Assembly (NCBI GenBank): GCA_007695115.1
Contig: REEK01000092.1
Coordinates: forward strand, 1-40,465
Length of the DNA stretch: 40,465 nt
Direction: 5' to 3'
Origin: Sphaerobacteraceae bacterium
GTDB lineage: Bacteria; Chloroflexota; Chloroflexia; Thermomicrobiales; Thermomicrobiaceae
How positions within the stretch are numbered: the first letter of the stretch is position 1; each line of letters begins with the position of its first letter. A program made the translations under genes and the position numbers. Under the pieces are notes generated by a model. That model made no database searches, was not told the origin of the DNA, and saw only the letters and a list, made by a program, of their open reading frames with translations. Shown here in pieces: positions 17,262 through 25,902 of the stretch.

Positions 17262-18107
17262 TTACATATACAGAGAGTACACAATGATGCCGAACGCAAT
17301 GACAGATACGCTTCCGTACTCCAGGACATCCCGGGCATCCACGCCGCGTCGGAGGTGGGTCAGAATCAGTCCACCATAGAGATAGAAACAGACCAGCAGC
17401 ACCGCGCCACCGACCCATCCGGTCGCCTGCCAGTAATTCAGGCTCCAGGTTACCTGTCCCAGCATGATTCCGCCGACGAGTGCGTAGACAAACCGTCGGA
17501 TAAACAGACCGTCTTCGCCCTCACTCAATGCGATGAGTAGCAGTATCCCGACGATCAGCACCGCGCTGGCCGAGAACACACTGCGGACCTTGTGGATATA
17601 GATCATTGCTAGCGTCAGGAACGCAATACCGTGAACCAGCAGGGTGAAAATGACCCGGGCACGTTCACGGCCGTCCGGCCCGGCGAAAATCATCAGTTGC
17701 CGGGTAACGGGACCAAACGTTAGCCCAAAGAAGCTGATTAGCGATGCCGCACCGATTGCCGTGGTTCCCCGATAGACACCAAGCACAAGTACCGAGGACA
17801 GCACCACCAGCAACGGCAGCACCCAGTTCGTTGCCAGCTCTCCAGCGCTCTGAGAAGGTTCGGCCCGAACAGCTCGTCGAGGCTCGACGCCGGGAGGCGG
17901 CGAATCCAGCAATCGATAGAAGATCCCGGCCAGCGCCACCAGAATGAGGCCAGCCAGCCAGAAACTCCGACCTTCAGGATCCCAGACAGGAACAAATCCT
18001 GGCTGCACATCGATTTGATCTCCGAACCAGCCCAGCCCGGCCACCAGTCCAGAAAAGACCAGTGCCATAGCGACGCTTCGGAGATAGAGCCAGCGAAACT
18101 CGACCAC
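17262..18107 (-). CDS. Multi-pass membrane protein of unknown function
   Basis: I do not recognise a family. The 281-aa product from GTG 18107 has about eight or nine hydrophobic helices (for example around SVAMALVFSGLVAGLGWF, WLAGLILVALAGIFY and LPLLVVLSSVLVLGVY, ending with SVSVIAFGIIVYSLYM). A hydrophilic loop sits near residues 70-95. No catalytic or transporter signature is visible. GTG 18107 is chosen because GGGAG lies 6 nt upstream; the open frame extends to a TTG at 18212, but those codons read as leader and lack a ribosome-binding site. It precedes rarA by 48 bp and may be co-transcribed with rarA-rph. Confidence 0.65.
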   Translation of the reverse strand: MVEFRWLYLRSVAMALVFSGLVAGLGWFGDQIDVQPGFVPVWDPEGRSFWLAGLILVALAGIFYRLLDSPPPGVEPRRAVRAEPSQSAGELATNWVLPLLVVLSSVLVLGVYRGTTAIGAASLISFFGLTFGPVTRQLMIFAGPDGRERARVIFTLLVHGIAFLTLAMIYIHKVRSVFSASAVLIVGILLLIALSEGEDGLFIRRFVYALVGGIMLGQVTWSLNYWQATGWVGGAVLLVCFYLYGGLILTHLRRGVDARDVLEYGSVSVIAFGIIVYSLYM

Positions 18108-18347
18108 CGGTTTCTCCCGACTTCTCAGCAATCCGGCATTCGTGACCGTACACACCTGCAATAGTAGCCTACACAGCCAAATCGAACCATGCACGATCCA
18201 AAAAATTCCCAATACGCATCGCCGGAATTACGTGATCGGGATGGAACGAATCATGCGTTCTGATGGGCTAAGTACTCATTCGAGGCAGGTGAGTTCTGAC
18301 CTTGCCTGACCCTCGCAGGGCTTTTTACTACTAGGAGGAGAGCGACT

Positions 18348-19349
18348 ATGCCGACGATACACCCTCGCTTCTGGGATATCGCATACGCGGCGATTCTGAT
18401 CCTGGCCGTTCCCGTTGCCGTGTTTCATGCCGTGCAGGACCGCTGGGCCCAGGCGATCCTTGTCACATTGGCAGCCGCTGGTGGTGCGTTCATGCTCATC
18501 ACTGGCTGGAATCAGACTCCTGCGCCATCACGCGCACGCACGAATCAGGATGATCGATCAGACATCACGGAGACCGCCCGCCTCACGAAGATCGAACTGG
18601 AGCGATATCGCGAACCGAGCGGACGAGTTGGTGGATGGCTGCCAATGGGTGCCGTCTCGGGCTTTGTGGCTACCGGCATCATGACCGCTGTAGTCCTCAT
18701 TGGCTATGGCTTTGCCGCACTGTTGGGGAGCACCGCGTCTGGCGCAAATCAGTTTCAGGTCTGGATGGCCGGGCTGGTGAATAACACCGTCACGGAGATC
18801 GCCACCGTAAACCTGGCGATGGCGATCGGTATTCATCTTGTTGCCGGTATCCTCTGGGCGATCGTCTACGCCGCCATATTCGAACCGCGTCTACCCGGTG
18901 GCGGGTTCCAGCGTGGGATGATCTTCGCGATGGTCCCGTTCATCCTGTCGATATCGATCTTCTTCCCGCTAATCGGCGCAGGAATCTTTGGCATGGGCAT
19001 CGAAGCTGGCCCACTGCCAGTACTGGGAAATCTGATCCTTCACCTTATCTATGGTGCCGCGCTCGGTAAGGTCTTTGCCTCCAACGCAGTCTGGGCAGAG
19101 CCGGTCCGAGACGTCAGCGCCACGAATGTCAATGTGCTGGAAGTCGCACACCGGGGTATGGCAATCGGCCTGCTGCCAGGAGCAATTCTGGGCCTGATTA
19201 CGTCGATTGTCTTCACCACCGTGTTTACGTCAGAAACGGACCTGCTGATGGCCGGCGTTCTTGGTGCGGTTGTTGGTAGCGCAGTCGGGGTCTGGATTGG
19301 TTCACTGGCTGGTTTGAACCCGGACCTCGCGGAAAATGGCACAGACTAG
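18348..19349 (+). CDS. Multi-pass membrane protein of unknown function
   Basis: This 333-aa protein starts at ATG 18348 behind a very strong AGGAGGAG ribosome-binding site. Two N-terminal helices (about 8-55) are followed by a hydrophilic, charged cytoplasmic-like segment (about 56-95, SRARTNQDDRSDITETARLT). About six or seven helices come next, rich in Gly and Ala (GAVSGFVATGIMTAVVLIGYGFAALL, HLVAGILWAIVYAAIFEPRLPG). The second part faintly resembles small Gly-rich membrane proteins of the DUF1440/DUF6789 kind, but I would not assign it. It converges on tsaC with only 13 bp between the genes. Confidence 0.65.
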   Translation: MPTIHPRFWDIAYAAILILAVPVAVFHAVQDRWAQAILVTLAAAGGAFMLITGWNQTPAPSRARTNQDDRSDITETARLTKIELERYREPSGRVGGWLPMGAVSGFVATGIMTAVVLIGYGFAALLGSTASGANQFQVWMAGLVNNTVTEIATVNLAMAIGIHLVAGILWAIVYAAIFEPRLPGGGFQRGMIFAMVPFILSISIFFPLIGAGIFGMGIEAGPLPVLGNLILHLIYGAALGKVFASNAVWAEPVRDVSATNVNVLEVAHRGMAIGLLPGAILGLITSIVFTTVFTSETDLLMAGVLGAVVGSAVGVWIGSLAGLNPDLAENGTD

Positions 19350-19362
19350 AGGAGTCCGTGCT

Positions 19363-20004
19363 TTAGTGTGGATGTTTGCGAAGGGCGGCTGCGATGTCAT
19401 TACTCGTAATCGCCCCTTCACGAAGGACCTCGAAATCGTCCCGCTGAGGAATCAGCTTCACAACCGTTGAGGGAACACCTCCCGGCGAGACTCCACCATC
19501 GAGAACCAGATCGACTCGATCACCGATCGATTCCGCCGCCGCCGTTCCGGTGCGGGTCTCGCCTTCACCGGAACGATTCGCACTCGTCGTTGCCAGCGCT
19601 CCACCGCTCCGCTCGATCAACTCCAGCGCAATCGGATGATCCGGCATACGAACGCCAACACCGCCTGTATCGCGGACGATCTCTTCCGGCAACCAGTCAG
19701 CCGCAGGGAGAACGATCGTCAGCGGCCCGGGCCAGAATTGCGACATGAGTAGCCGGGCAACGTCAGACGTCTCACTGGCGAGCCGGATCGCCGACTCAGG
19801 GCTCGACACCAGCACCGGGATCGCGCGATCCAGTGGCCGCCCCTTGGCAACATACAGGCGTGCGACCGCGTCAGGTCGATCCACCGAGGCGCCTACTCCG
19901 TATACCGTGTCCGTGGGGAACACCACGAGACCGCCCTGCTCCAGCACCTGAAGCGCCTGTTCGATTGCCCCGGTCGTCTCCTGATATGAAATGACGTTGT
20001 TCAT
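19363..20004 (-). CDS. tsaC: L-threonylcarbamoyladenylate synthase (TsaC/YrdC/Sua5 family)
   Basis: This enzyme makes threonylcarbamoyl-AMP from threonine, bicarbonate and ATP for the universal t6A37 modification of ANN-decoding tRNAs. The 213-aa YrdC domain shows VVFPTDTVYGVG, the KGRPLDRAIPVLV ATP/threonine-binding region, FWPGPLTIVLPA, GVGVRMPDHP and ATTSANRSGEG. There is no C-terminal Sua5 domain, so it is the short TsaC-like form. ATG 20004 overlaps the uvrC stop as ATGA. Confidence 0.93.
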   Translation of the reverse strand: MNNVISYQETTGAIEQALQVLEQGGLVVFPTDTVYGVGASVDRPDAVARLYVAKGRPLDRAIPVLVSSPESAIRLASETSDVARLLMSQFWPGPLTIVLPAADWLPEEIVRDTGGVGVRMPDHPIALELIERSGGALATTSANRSGEGETRTGTAAAESIGDRVDLVLDGGVSPGGVPSTVVKLIPQRDDFEVLREGAITSNDIAAALRKHPH

Positions 20005-21833
20005 GCGGAACCCAGCTCTGTCTTGATCTGCTCCGCCAGCGCCGGTCCGATACCGTCCACACTCGACAGGTCATCGACCGATGCCTCGCGGATCTTCTTC
20101 ACCGAACCAAACATCCGCAGCAGGGACTTCTTCCGGGCCGGTCCGAGCCCACGCACCTCGTCCAGCGCCGAACGGAAACTCGTCTTCTTCCGCTTGCTCC
20201 GGTGGAATGTCACCGCAAAGCGATGGGCCTCATCCCGAACCCGCTGCACCAGATAGAGCGATTGCGCATCGCGCGGCAGGATGACTGGATCACTTCTACC
20301 CGGCAGGAAAATCTCTTCGTTTTCCTTGGCAAGACCGACTACGGCGACCGAAACGTCGAGTTCGTGAAAAACGGCCAGCGCCGAATTGAGCTGCCCTTTG
20401 CCACCGTCGACTATTACGAGATCCGGCAGTTCACGCCACTCCTCGGTCGATTCCAGATCCTTGGCACGCTTGAAACGACGACGCAGCACCTCCTGCATCA
20501 TCGCGTAATCGTTCGGCCCCTGGATTCCCTTGATGCTGAACCGGCGGTAGTCGCTCTTCTTCGGTTTGCCGTCCTCGAACACCACCATACTGGCTACAGG
20601 CGAATCGCCTTGCAGGTTCGAGATGTCGTAGCACTCGATCCGCCGTGGTGTCTTTTCCAGTTGCAGTCGGTCACCCAGCTCAGCGAGTGCCATCGTCGTA
20701 CGCTGTTCGTCGTTCAACCAGCGAACACTTTCGTCTTTCAGGTTCTCATCGGCCGACTTCGCTACCATGTCGACAAGCTGCCGGCGGGTGCCGCGTCTCG
20801 GCACCGTGAGTTTGACTGGACCTCCCCGTCGCTCAGCCAGCCAGCCGCTGACGATATCTGCGTCATCGATCGGATGCTGCAGCACCAGTTCTCTGGGTAC
20901 CAGCGCCGCTTCGTTGTAGAACTGCGTGACGAATGAGCCGAGAATATGCGACGGCGCGTCATCGATCCGGGCACCGGTCATCAGGAAATGCTCGGAGCCG
21001 AGCATTTTGCCTTCCCGAATGGTGGCCACCTGAACACAGGCATCACCACCCTCTCCCTGAGCGATCGCCAGCACATCAAACGTCTCCCGCTTGCTGGAGG
21101 TGATCTTCTGCCGTTCCAGAACGTGCTCGATCGCCTTGATCTCATCCCGAAGATTGGCTGCCTGTTCGAAATCGAGCGCCTCGGCGGCTCGTTCCATCTG
21201 CTCGCGAAGTTCCGGCAGAAACTCATCTGACCGACCTTCCAGAAACATCTGGACCTTCTGGATGACTTGCCCGTACTCATCCTTATCGGCCGCACCGATA
21301 CAGGGTCCATTGCACCGACCGATGTGGTAGTAGAGGCAGGGGCGTTCAGATTTGCCGGTAATCTCGATATCGCACAGTCGATAGGGAAAGAGCTTGTTGA
21401 GCGATTCGAGCGTCCGATTGACTCTTGCAGCGCTGGTGAATGGTCCGAAGTAGCGACTGCCGTCGTTGACGACTCGCCTGGTGCTGATGACGCGGGGGAA
21501 CGGCTCCGCCGTAATCCGGATGAAGGGGTAACTCTTGTCATCCCGCAACATCACGTTGTACTTGGGTTGGTATCGCTTGATCAGCTCGTTTTCGAGGATC
21601 AGCGCCTCACTGGCGGTATCGGTGCGGATGACCTCGAAATCGGAGATGTGGTTGACCAGATCCCTGGTCTTGTGATCCATCCCCTTGCGGCTGCCGAAAT
21701 AGGAACGCACGCGGCTGCGCAACGAGGCAGCCTTGCCGACGTAGATCACTCCACCATGCTGGTTTTTCATGAGATAGACGCCTGGCTCAGCTCCGAGCGC
21801 GGCCAGACGCTGCTCCCGCAGTTGCTCGTTCAT
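20001..21833 (-). CDS. uvrC: Excinuclease ABC subunit C
   Basis: UvrC makes both incisions around a bulky lesion in nucleotide excision repair. Domains in order: GIY-YIG endonuclease (PGVYLMKNQHGGVIYVGKAAS, about 14-36), four cysteines in YRLCDIEITGKSERPCLYYH and GRCNGPC that match the UvrC Fe-S cluster region, the UVR motif near 210-235 (ALDFEQAANLRDEIKAIE), the RNase H-like nuclease (RIECYDISNLQG, then VIVDGGKGQL), and tandem helix-hairpin-helix at the C-terminus (GLGPARKKSLLRMFGS and VDGIGPALAEQI). Length 610 aa is standard. ATG 21833 has no Shine-Dalgarno, but TAGAAT ends 6 nt upstream, so translation may be leaderless. The stop overlaps tsaC. Confidence 0.96.
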   Translation of the reverse strand: MNEQLREQRLAALGAEPGVYLMKNQHGGVIYVGKAASLRSRVRSYFGSRKGMDHKTRDLVNHISDFEVIRTDTASEALILENELIKRYQPKYNVMLRDDKSYPFIRITAEPFPRVISTRRVVNDGSRYFGPFTSAARVNRTLESLNKLFPYRLCDIEITGKSERPCLYYHIGRCNGPCIGAADKDEYGQVIQKVQMFLEGRSDEFLPELREQMERAAEALDFEQAANLRDEIKAIEHVLERQKITSSKRETFDVLAIAQGEGGDACVQVATIREGKMLGSEHFLMTGARIDDAPSHILGSFVTQFYNEAALVPRELVLQHPIDDADIVSGWLAERRGGPVKLTVPRRGTRRQLVDMVAKSADENLKDESVRWLNDEQRTTMALAELGDRLQLEKTPRRIECYDISNLQGDSPVASMVVFEDGKPKKSDYRRFSIKGIQGPNDYAMMQEVLRRRFKRAKDLESTEEWRELPDLVIVDGGKGQLNSALAVFHELDVSVAVVGLAKENEEIFLPGRSDPVILPRDAQSLYLVQRVRDEAHRFAVTFHRSKRKKTSFRSALDEVRGLGPARKKSLLRMFGSVKKIREASVDDLSSVDGIGPALAEQIKTELGSA

Positions 21834-21839
21834 GTATCG

Positions 21840-21845
21840 ATTCTA
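21840..21845 (-). promoter_or_regulatory. -10 element suggesting a leaderless uvrC mRNA
   Basis: TAGAAT on the minus strand ends 6 nt before the uvrC ATG, which would put the first transcribed base at or next to the start codon. No Shine-Dalgarno is present, and no good -35 was found. This is a candidate only. Confidence 0.35.
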
Positions 21846-21906
21846 GCAAACCCCGAGCACCACGATTATCCGCAGAATGCGAGAGCAGCGTTAGCTCGCC
21901 TGTCGA

Positions 21907-23541
21907 TCAGAAGGACGAAACCTCGATCTCTTTCTGGGTGATGAACTCGAGCAGCACGGGCGTCCCCTGCTGGGTCTGTTCGATTCCTCGCTTGATGGCC
22001 GGAATAATCTCGGATGGCTGGGTGACGCGTTCACCGTAACCGCCCAGCGCAATGGCGAAATCCGCGTAGTTCCCGCTGATATCCGTACTGCGATACTTCT
22101 CCGTTGCCACCTTCATAATCGGCAGCTCGATCGCCATCGAGAAGTTGTTCAGCAGGATCGACATGATCGGAATTCGCTCCCGGACAGCGGTCTCGAAGTC
22201 CATACCGGTGAACCCGATCGCCGCATCGCCCCAGACATTGATGCAGAGCTTGTCCGGCGCAACGAGTTTAGCGCCCATGGCAAGCCCCAGCCCGTAGCCC
22301 AGCTGAGTGGTCTTGCCCCAGCCGAGGTAGGTCAGCGGCTCGGTAGTCTGCCAGAACGGGGAGAGCTGGTCTCGTGGGCTACCAGCATCGTGCGTGATCA
22401 CCGTGTTGGCAACGTCAACGGTATGGAGCAGGTCCCAGATCACACGATATGGTGAGAGCGGCGCTTCGTCAGACGTCAGCTTGGGCATCCACTGGTTCAG
22501 CCAGGACTGGCGAATTTCGGCAATTTCTGCAGCAACTCCGTCGGCCCGACCGCGTGTCTTGCCACCGAGGAGCCCACTGACGGATTCGATGAGCGCTTCA
22601 AGCACCAGCGCGGCATCGCCGATCAAGGCATGGTCGGCCACGATGTACTGGTTCAGATCAGCCGAATCGGCCGTTGCGTGAATCATCGTCTTGCCAGCAG
22701 GAAAGCTGATTCCGTAGTTGGTGGTGGCGAAGCTACAGCCGATCCCGAAGATCACGTCCGATTTCTGCAGGAATTCATGGACCGGTTTCGGCATCGATTT
22801 CCCACCCGAGCCCAGCGACAGCGGATGGGTTTCCGGAAACGCGCTCTTGCCTTGCAGGCTGGTGGTCACCGGTGATTCCAACAGTTCGGCAAGTTGACGC
22901 AGCTGCGTCCAGGCCTTCGCGTAGTGCACGCCCTGGCCAGCGTAGATAACCGGCCGCTCGGCGTTGACCAGAGCCTGGGCCACCTCGGCGACCGCCGCTG
23001 GATCCGGACCGCTGCGATACCGTCTGGCGGGGACATAGTCGACCGGATCGTCTACCTCGGCATCCAGCAGGTCAACCGGAAGCTCCACCAGGACCGGGCG
23101 AGGTCGACCGTTCCGCACGCTGCTGAACGCGCGGCGCATTGCCGGAACCGCCTGTTCGGCATGGCTCAGCTTTTCGGCAGACTTTGTGATGTGCCGGTAA
23201 TTCAGCGATGAATCGAAGTGTGGCTGCACACTGGCAACACTACGCGGATAGCCGCCGGGCAGGACCACGATCGGCGAAGAATCGCCATACGCCTGAGCCA
23301 CTCCGCCGAAGGAGTTTTCCGTTCCCGGGCCGTGCTGCATGGTGAAAACCCCGATGCGATCTCCAGAGGTCATCCGGCTGACCGCATCAGCCATGTGGAT
23401 ACCGGTTCGCTCCTGCCGCACGATAATCGTCCGGATATCTTCTTCTGCGCTCGCCTCGATCACATGGTTGACCGGGTATCCGATCAGGAACTCCGTGCCC
23501 TCAGCTTTGAGGATACGCGCGATTGCTCGTTTGACATCCAT
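21907..23541 (-). CDS. Thiamine-diphosphate-dependent enzyme, acetolactate synthase-like
   Basis: A 544-aa protein with the three-domain ThDP decarboxylase/synthase layout. The N-terminal PYR domain has the activating Glu in VRQERTGIHMADAVSRMT and the block MQHGPGTENSFGG. The central domain includes RPVIYAGQGVHYAKAW and GSGGKSMP. The C-terminal PP domain has the cofactor motif GDAAIGFTGMDFETAV, closed by SILLNN. The resemblance is to large-subunit acetolactate synthase and related lyases; no ALS regulatory gene is nearby, so the substrate is open. ATG 23541 has a GGAAGGG stretch upstream. A terminator at 23712-23746 separates it from the betaine transporter genes, so it probably has its own promoter. 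Confidence 0.8.
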   Translation of the reverse strand: MDVKRAIARILKAEGTEFLIGYPVNHVIEASAEEDIRTIIVRQERTGIHMADAVSRMTSGDRIGVFTMQHGPGTENSFGGVAQAYGDSSPIVVLPGGYPRSVASVQPHFDSSLNYRHITKSAEKLSHAEQAVPAMRRAFSSVRNGRPRPVLVELPVDLLDAEVDDPVDYVPARRYRSGPDPAAVAEVAQALVNAERPVIYAGQGVHYAKAWTQLRQLAELLESPVTTSLQGKSAFPETHPLSLGSGGKSMPKPVHEFLQKSDVIFGIGCSFATTNYGISFPAGKTMIHATADSADLNQYIVADHALIGDAALVLEALIESVSGLLGGKTRGRADGVAAEIAEIRQSWLNQWMPKLTSDEAPLSPYRVIWDLLHTVDVANTVITHDAGSPRDQLSPFWQTTEPLTYLGWGKTTQLGYGLGLAMGAKLVAPDKLCINVWGDAAIGFTGMDFETAVRERIPIMSILLNNFSMAIELPIMKVATEKYRSTDISGNYADFAIALGGYGERVTQPSEIIPAIKRGIEQTQQGTPVLLEFITQKEIEVSSF

Positions 23542-23570
23542 TGTCAACTCGCCCTTCCCATTCTGATGAA

Positions 23571-23605
23571 TCACCGCGCAGTGATAACCGAATAGAGTGC
23601 GGTGA
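23571..23605. repeat. Inverted repeat upstream of the ThDP enzyme gene
   Basis: TCACCGC and GCGGTGA are separated by 21 bp, just upstream of the start at 23541. The position fits an operator or a leader structure, but the arms are only 7 bp and could arise by chance. Confidence 0.3.
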
Positions 23606-23711
23606 CCTGAATCAACCGGGTGGTCAACGTCTGCGCGGTTCGATCTCGTTCAGTTTCCCGTGTGGCTCCAGAATAGCACAGGATTGACCCGTCAGAAGTG
23701 AGGATCTTTTG

Positions 23712-23746
23712 CACAAGAAAACACGGCGGCCGAATGGCCGCCGTGT
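23712..23746 (-). terminator. Rho-independent terminator after the betaine-binding lipoprotein gene
   Basis: On the minus strand a perfect 11-bp GC-rich stem (arm ACACGGCGGCC, 4-nt loop) is followed directly by TTTTCTT. It lies about 50 bp after the stop of the substrate-binding protein gene and ends the transporter operon before the ThDP enzyme gene. Confidence 0.85.
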
Positions 23747-23797
23747 CTCTGCGATTCCTCTTGAATGTGCAGTCAGGCGCGGGCTAGAAAATTCAGG

Positions 23798-24937
23798 CTA
23801 GTTCATCCAGCCATCGACGATATCCTGGCCACCATCTTCGAGCCACTGGCGAGCGTAGTCCATCTGCTCACCATCTTCGGCCTGCACGGTGACGTAGTCC
23901 ATGAGCTCACCGATTTCTTCGGTTTCCATGTAGAAGTTCGCCAGCATGTCGGCGACTTCCGGATACTCGTCACTGAAACCGGCCCAGGCGACGGATTCGA
24001 TACCATCAGCTTCGCCCCAGGCGCCTTCCGGATCTTCCAGGTTATGGACATCCCACTCGGCATATGCCCAGTGCGGCTCCCAGAGGGTCACAACGATTGG
24101 CTCTTCAGAATCGTATGCGCCGCCCCACTCGGTGAGCATGGCCGCGGTGCTGCTTTCCAGAAGCGTCCAGTCTTCCAGACCATACGTCGGCATGACTTCT
24201 TCCATAGCGATTTCCATCATGCCAGCGCCCGGCTCAATACCAGTGATCGTGGAGTCGAACAGATCGGCGTTATCGGCCAGATCTGCCAGCGAGGTGATTC
24301 CGTGCTCGTCCGCAACATGCTGCGGGACGGACAGTGCCAGAACTGCATCCTCGTACCAGACGTTCAGCGATTCCAGGTCATCGCCAAAGTTATTCCAGTA
24401 GCTTTCGTGAGTCAGCGGGAGCCAGGCAGCGATGTAGATATCGATGTCCTGCGAAGCAACGCCCTGATACAGGATCCCGGCCTCAGCGATTGGCTCCATG
24501 TTTACGGTCATGCCGTGATCTTCGAGGATCGCTGCCCAGAGATAGCTGGAAGCAACGCCTTCGTCCCAGCCTTCGATATAGCCGAGGGTGATTTCGCCCT
24601 CAAGCTGGGGAGCGTCTGCGACAGCGTCATCATCTTCGACCGCGTCGTCCTCGTCGTCCATCACGGCGTCGTCATCATCTTCAACAACGGCGTCGTCGTC
24701 TTCGACCATTTCGTCGTCGTCTTCCACAACGCCGTCATCGTCTTCAACTACCGCATCGTCGTCCTCTGGTTCTTCTGCGATAGCGTCATCAGCAGCATCG
24801 TCGTCAACGACGTCGGTCGCCACATCATCAGCAACATCATCGGTTGCGTCGTCATCGCCATTACAGGCCGCAACGACCGGCAGAAAAAGTGCAATTGCTG
24901 CAATCGTCAGCAACACACGCTTCGAAAACAAACTCAC
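23798..24937 (-). CDS. Glycine betaine/proline ABC transporter substrate-binding lipoprotein with acidic tether
   Basis: An OpuAC/ProX-type solute-binding protein that captures compatible solutes outside the membrane for the adjacent permease and ATPase. From GTG 24937 the product is 379 aa: signal peptide with lipobox LPVVAAC (lipidated Cys25), then about 85 residues made mostly of Asp, Glu, Ala and Val in imperfect VVEDDD-type repeats, then the binding domain from about residue 112 (GEITLGYIEGWDEGVASSYLW, with aromatic residues in AAWLPLTHESYW and VVTLWEPHWAYAEWDV). AGGAGGT lies 3 nt before GTG 24937, a tight spacing but far better than the ATG-like codons upstream. The tether is much longer than in ordinary homologues. 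Third gene of the operon. Confidence 0.88.
   Translation of the reverse strand: MSLFSKRVLLTIAAIALFLPVVAACNGDDDATDDVADDVATDVVDDDAADDAIAEEPEDDDAVVEDDDGVVEDDDEMVEDDDAVVEDDDDAVMDDEDDAVEDDDAVADAPQLEGEITLGYIEGWDEGVASSYLWAAILEDHGMTVNMEPIAEAGILYQGVASQDIDIYIAAWLPLTHESYWNNFGDDLESLNVWYEDAVLALSVPQHVADEHGITSLADLADNADLFDSTITGIEPGAGMMEIAMEEVMPTYGLEDWTLLESSTAAMLTEWGGAYDSEEPIVVTLWEPHWAYAEWDVHNLEDPEGAWGEADGIESVAWAGFSDEYPEVADMLANFYMETEEIGELMDYVTVQAEDGEQMDYARQWLEDGGQDIVDGWMN
24608..24856 (-). repeat. Degenerate tandem repeat encoding the Asp/Glu-rich tether
   Basis: Within the lipoprotein gene, GAC/GAT-rich units repeat with a period of about 7-8 codons (DDDAVVE, DDDGVVE and similar). About 47 of the 83 encoded residues are acidic. 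On the plus strand this appears as GTC/TCG-rich tracts. Such tracts can change length by replication slippage. Confidence 0.7.
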
Positions 24938-25065
24938 ATTACCTCCTCGTTCGGCAAAATAGCCTCGCGCCTTTACAGGAAACTCTATCATCTTCCTGCT
25001 TTGTGTGCCCTTGCACATCCACGGACTCGCGACACACAGTTCTCTCTTAGCAAGTCCCGTTCCTG

Positions 25066-25902
25066 CTATGCCGGCGGCTGCCCCCGAGTACTCAGCGCTT
25101 CAGACACGCGATCAAGGAAGATAGCCAGGATCACCACTGAAATACCACTCTCGGCACCCAGGCCGATGTTGACCGTGGAGACCGATCGGACCACCTGGGA
25201 ACCCAGGCCGCCAGCGCCGGCCATCCCGGCAATAACCACCATCGAAAGCGCGAGCATAATGACCTGATTGATTCCGGCCATAATCGTCGGCAGCGCCAGC
25301 GGGAACTGCACACGGAACAGAATCTGGTTGGGCGTTGCACCGAAGGCGTGCGCTGCTTCCACGACCTCCGCGTCAACCTGTCTGATCCCGAGATTCGTCA
25401 ACCGGACAGCTGGAGGCATCGCGAATACCAGCGTTGCAACTGCGCCGGGCACCGTACCGATTCCGAAGAACATGATCGCCGGAAGCAGGTAGATAAACAC
25501 CGGCAACGTCTGCATGAAGTCGAGTATTGGCCGGACGATCGCGTGCACCAGCGCGTTTCTCGCAGCCAGGATTCCGACCGGCACACCGATCGCAACGGCA
25601 AAGAGTGTGGCAATCAGGACCAATGCCAGCGTGTCCATCGTTGCTTGCCACATACCGACACTGTCGATCAGCAAGAACGCAAGCAGCGTGTACAGCGCGA
25701 ACGGAGCACCCCGGAGCCAGAATGCCAGGAGAATGAATAACGCTATTGTGACCAGTGATGGAGGGAAGTTGAACGCCCATTGAAGCCCGGAAACGAGCCC
25801 GCTGATCGTCCACGTTATCGCATCGAATAAAAAGGCAAGATTATCCCGCAGGAAATCGACGAGATCGGCTACCCATCGCCCCAACGGTATCTCAGGAACC
25901 AT
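25066..25902 (-). CDS. Glycine betaine/proline ABC transporter permease
   Basis: A ProW/OpuAB-type inner-membrane permease, 278 aa from ATG 25902. About six helices are visible after an N-terminal amphipathic region. The binding-protein-dependent transport signature lies in the EAA loop (EVVEAAHAFGATPNQILFRVQFPLALPTIMAGINQ), where the cytoplasmic loop meets the ATPase. ATG 25902 is chosen because GGGGAGG is 9 nt upstream; the ATG at 25911 directly abuts that site. The 5' end overlaps the ATPase gene by 11 bp. The lipoprotein gene follows after 128 bp. Confidence 0.93.
   Translation of the reverse strand: MVPEIPLGRWVADLVDFLRDNLAFLFDAITWTISGLVSGLQWAFNFPPSLVTIALFILLAFWLRGAPFALYTLLAFLLIDSVGMWQATMDTLALVLIATLFAVAIGVPVGILAARNALVHAIVRPILDFMQTLPVFIYLLPAIMFFGIGTVPGAVATLVFAMPPAVRLTNLGIRQVDAEVVEAAHAFGATPNQILFRVQFPLALPTIMAGINQVIMLALSMVVIAGMAGAGGLGSQVVRSVSTVNIGLGAESGISVVILAIFLDRVSEALSTRGQPPA

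Noticed and set aside
20202-20936. 244-codon plus-strand open frame
   Set aside because: Antisense to uvrC, which is full length with all expected domains.
24608-24856. Repeat tract considered as a CRISPR array or microsatellite
   Set aside because: The units are coding, degenerate, in frame and without unique spacers. They encode the acidic tether.
23765-25267. 500-codon plus-strand open frame rich in Val, Ile, Phe and Asp
   Set aside because: It is antisense to the betaine-binding lipoprotein and part of the permease gene. Its length results from the GAC/GAT-rich acidic repeat, which reads as stop-free GTC/ATC codons on the other strand. It has no ribosome-binding site or recognisable domain.
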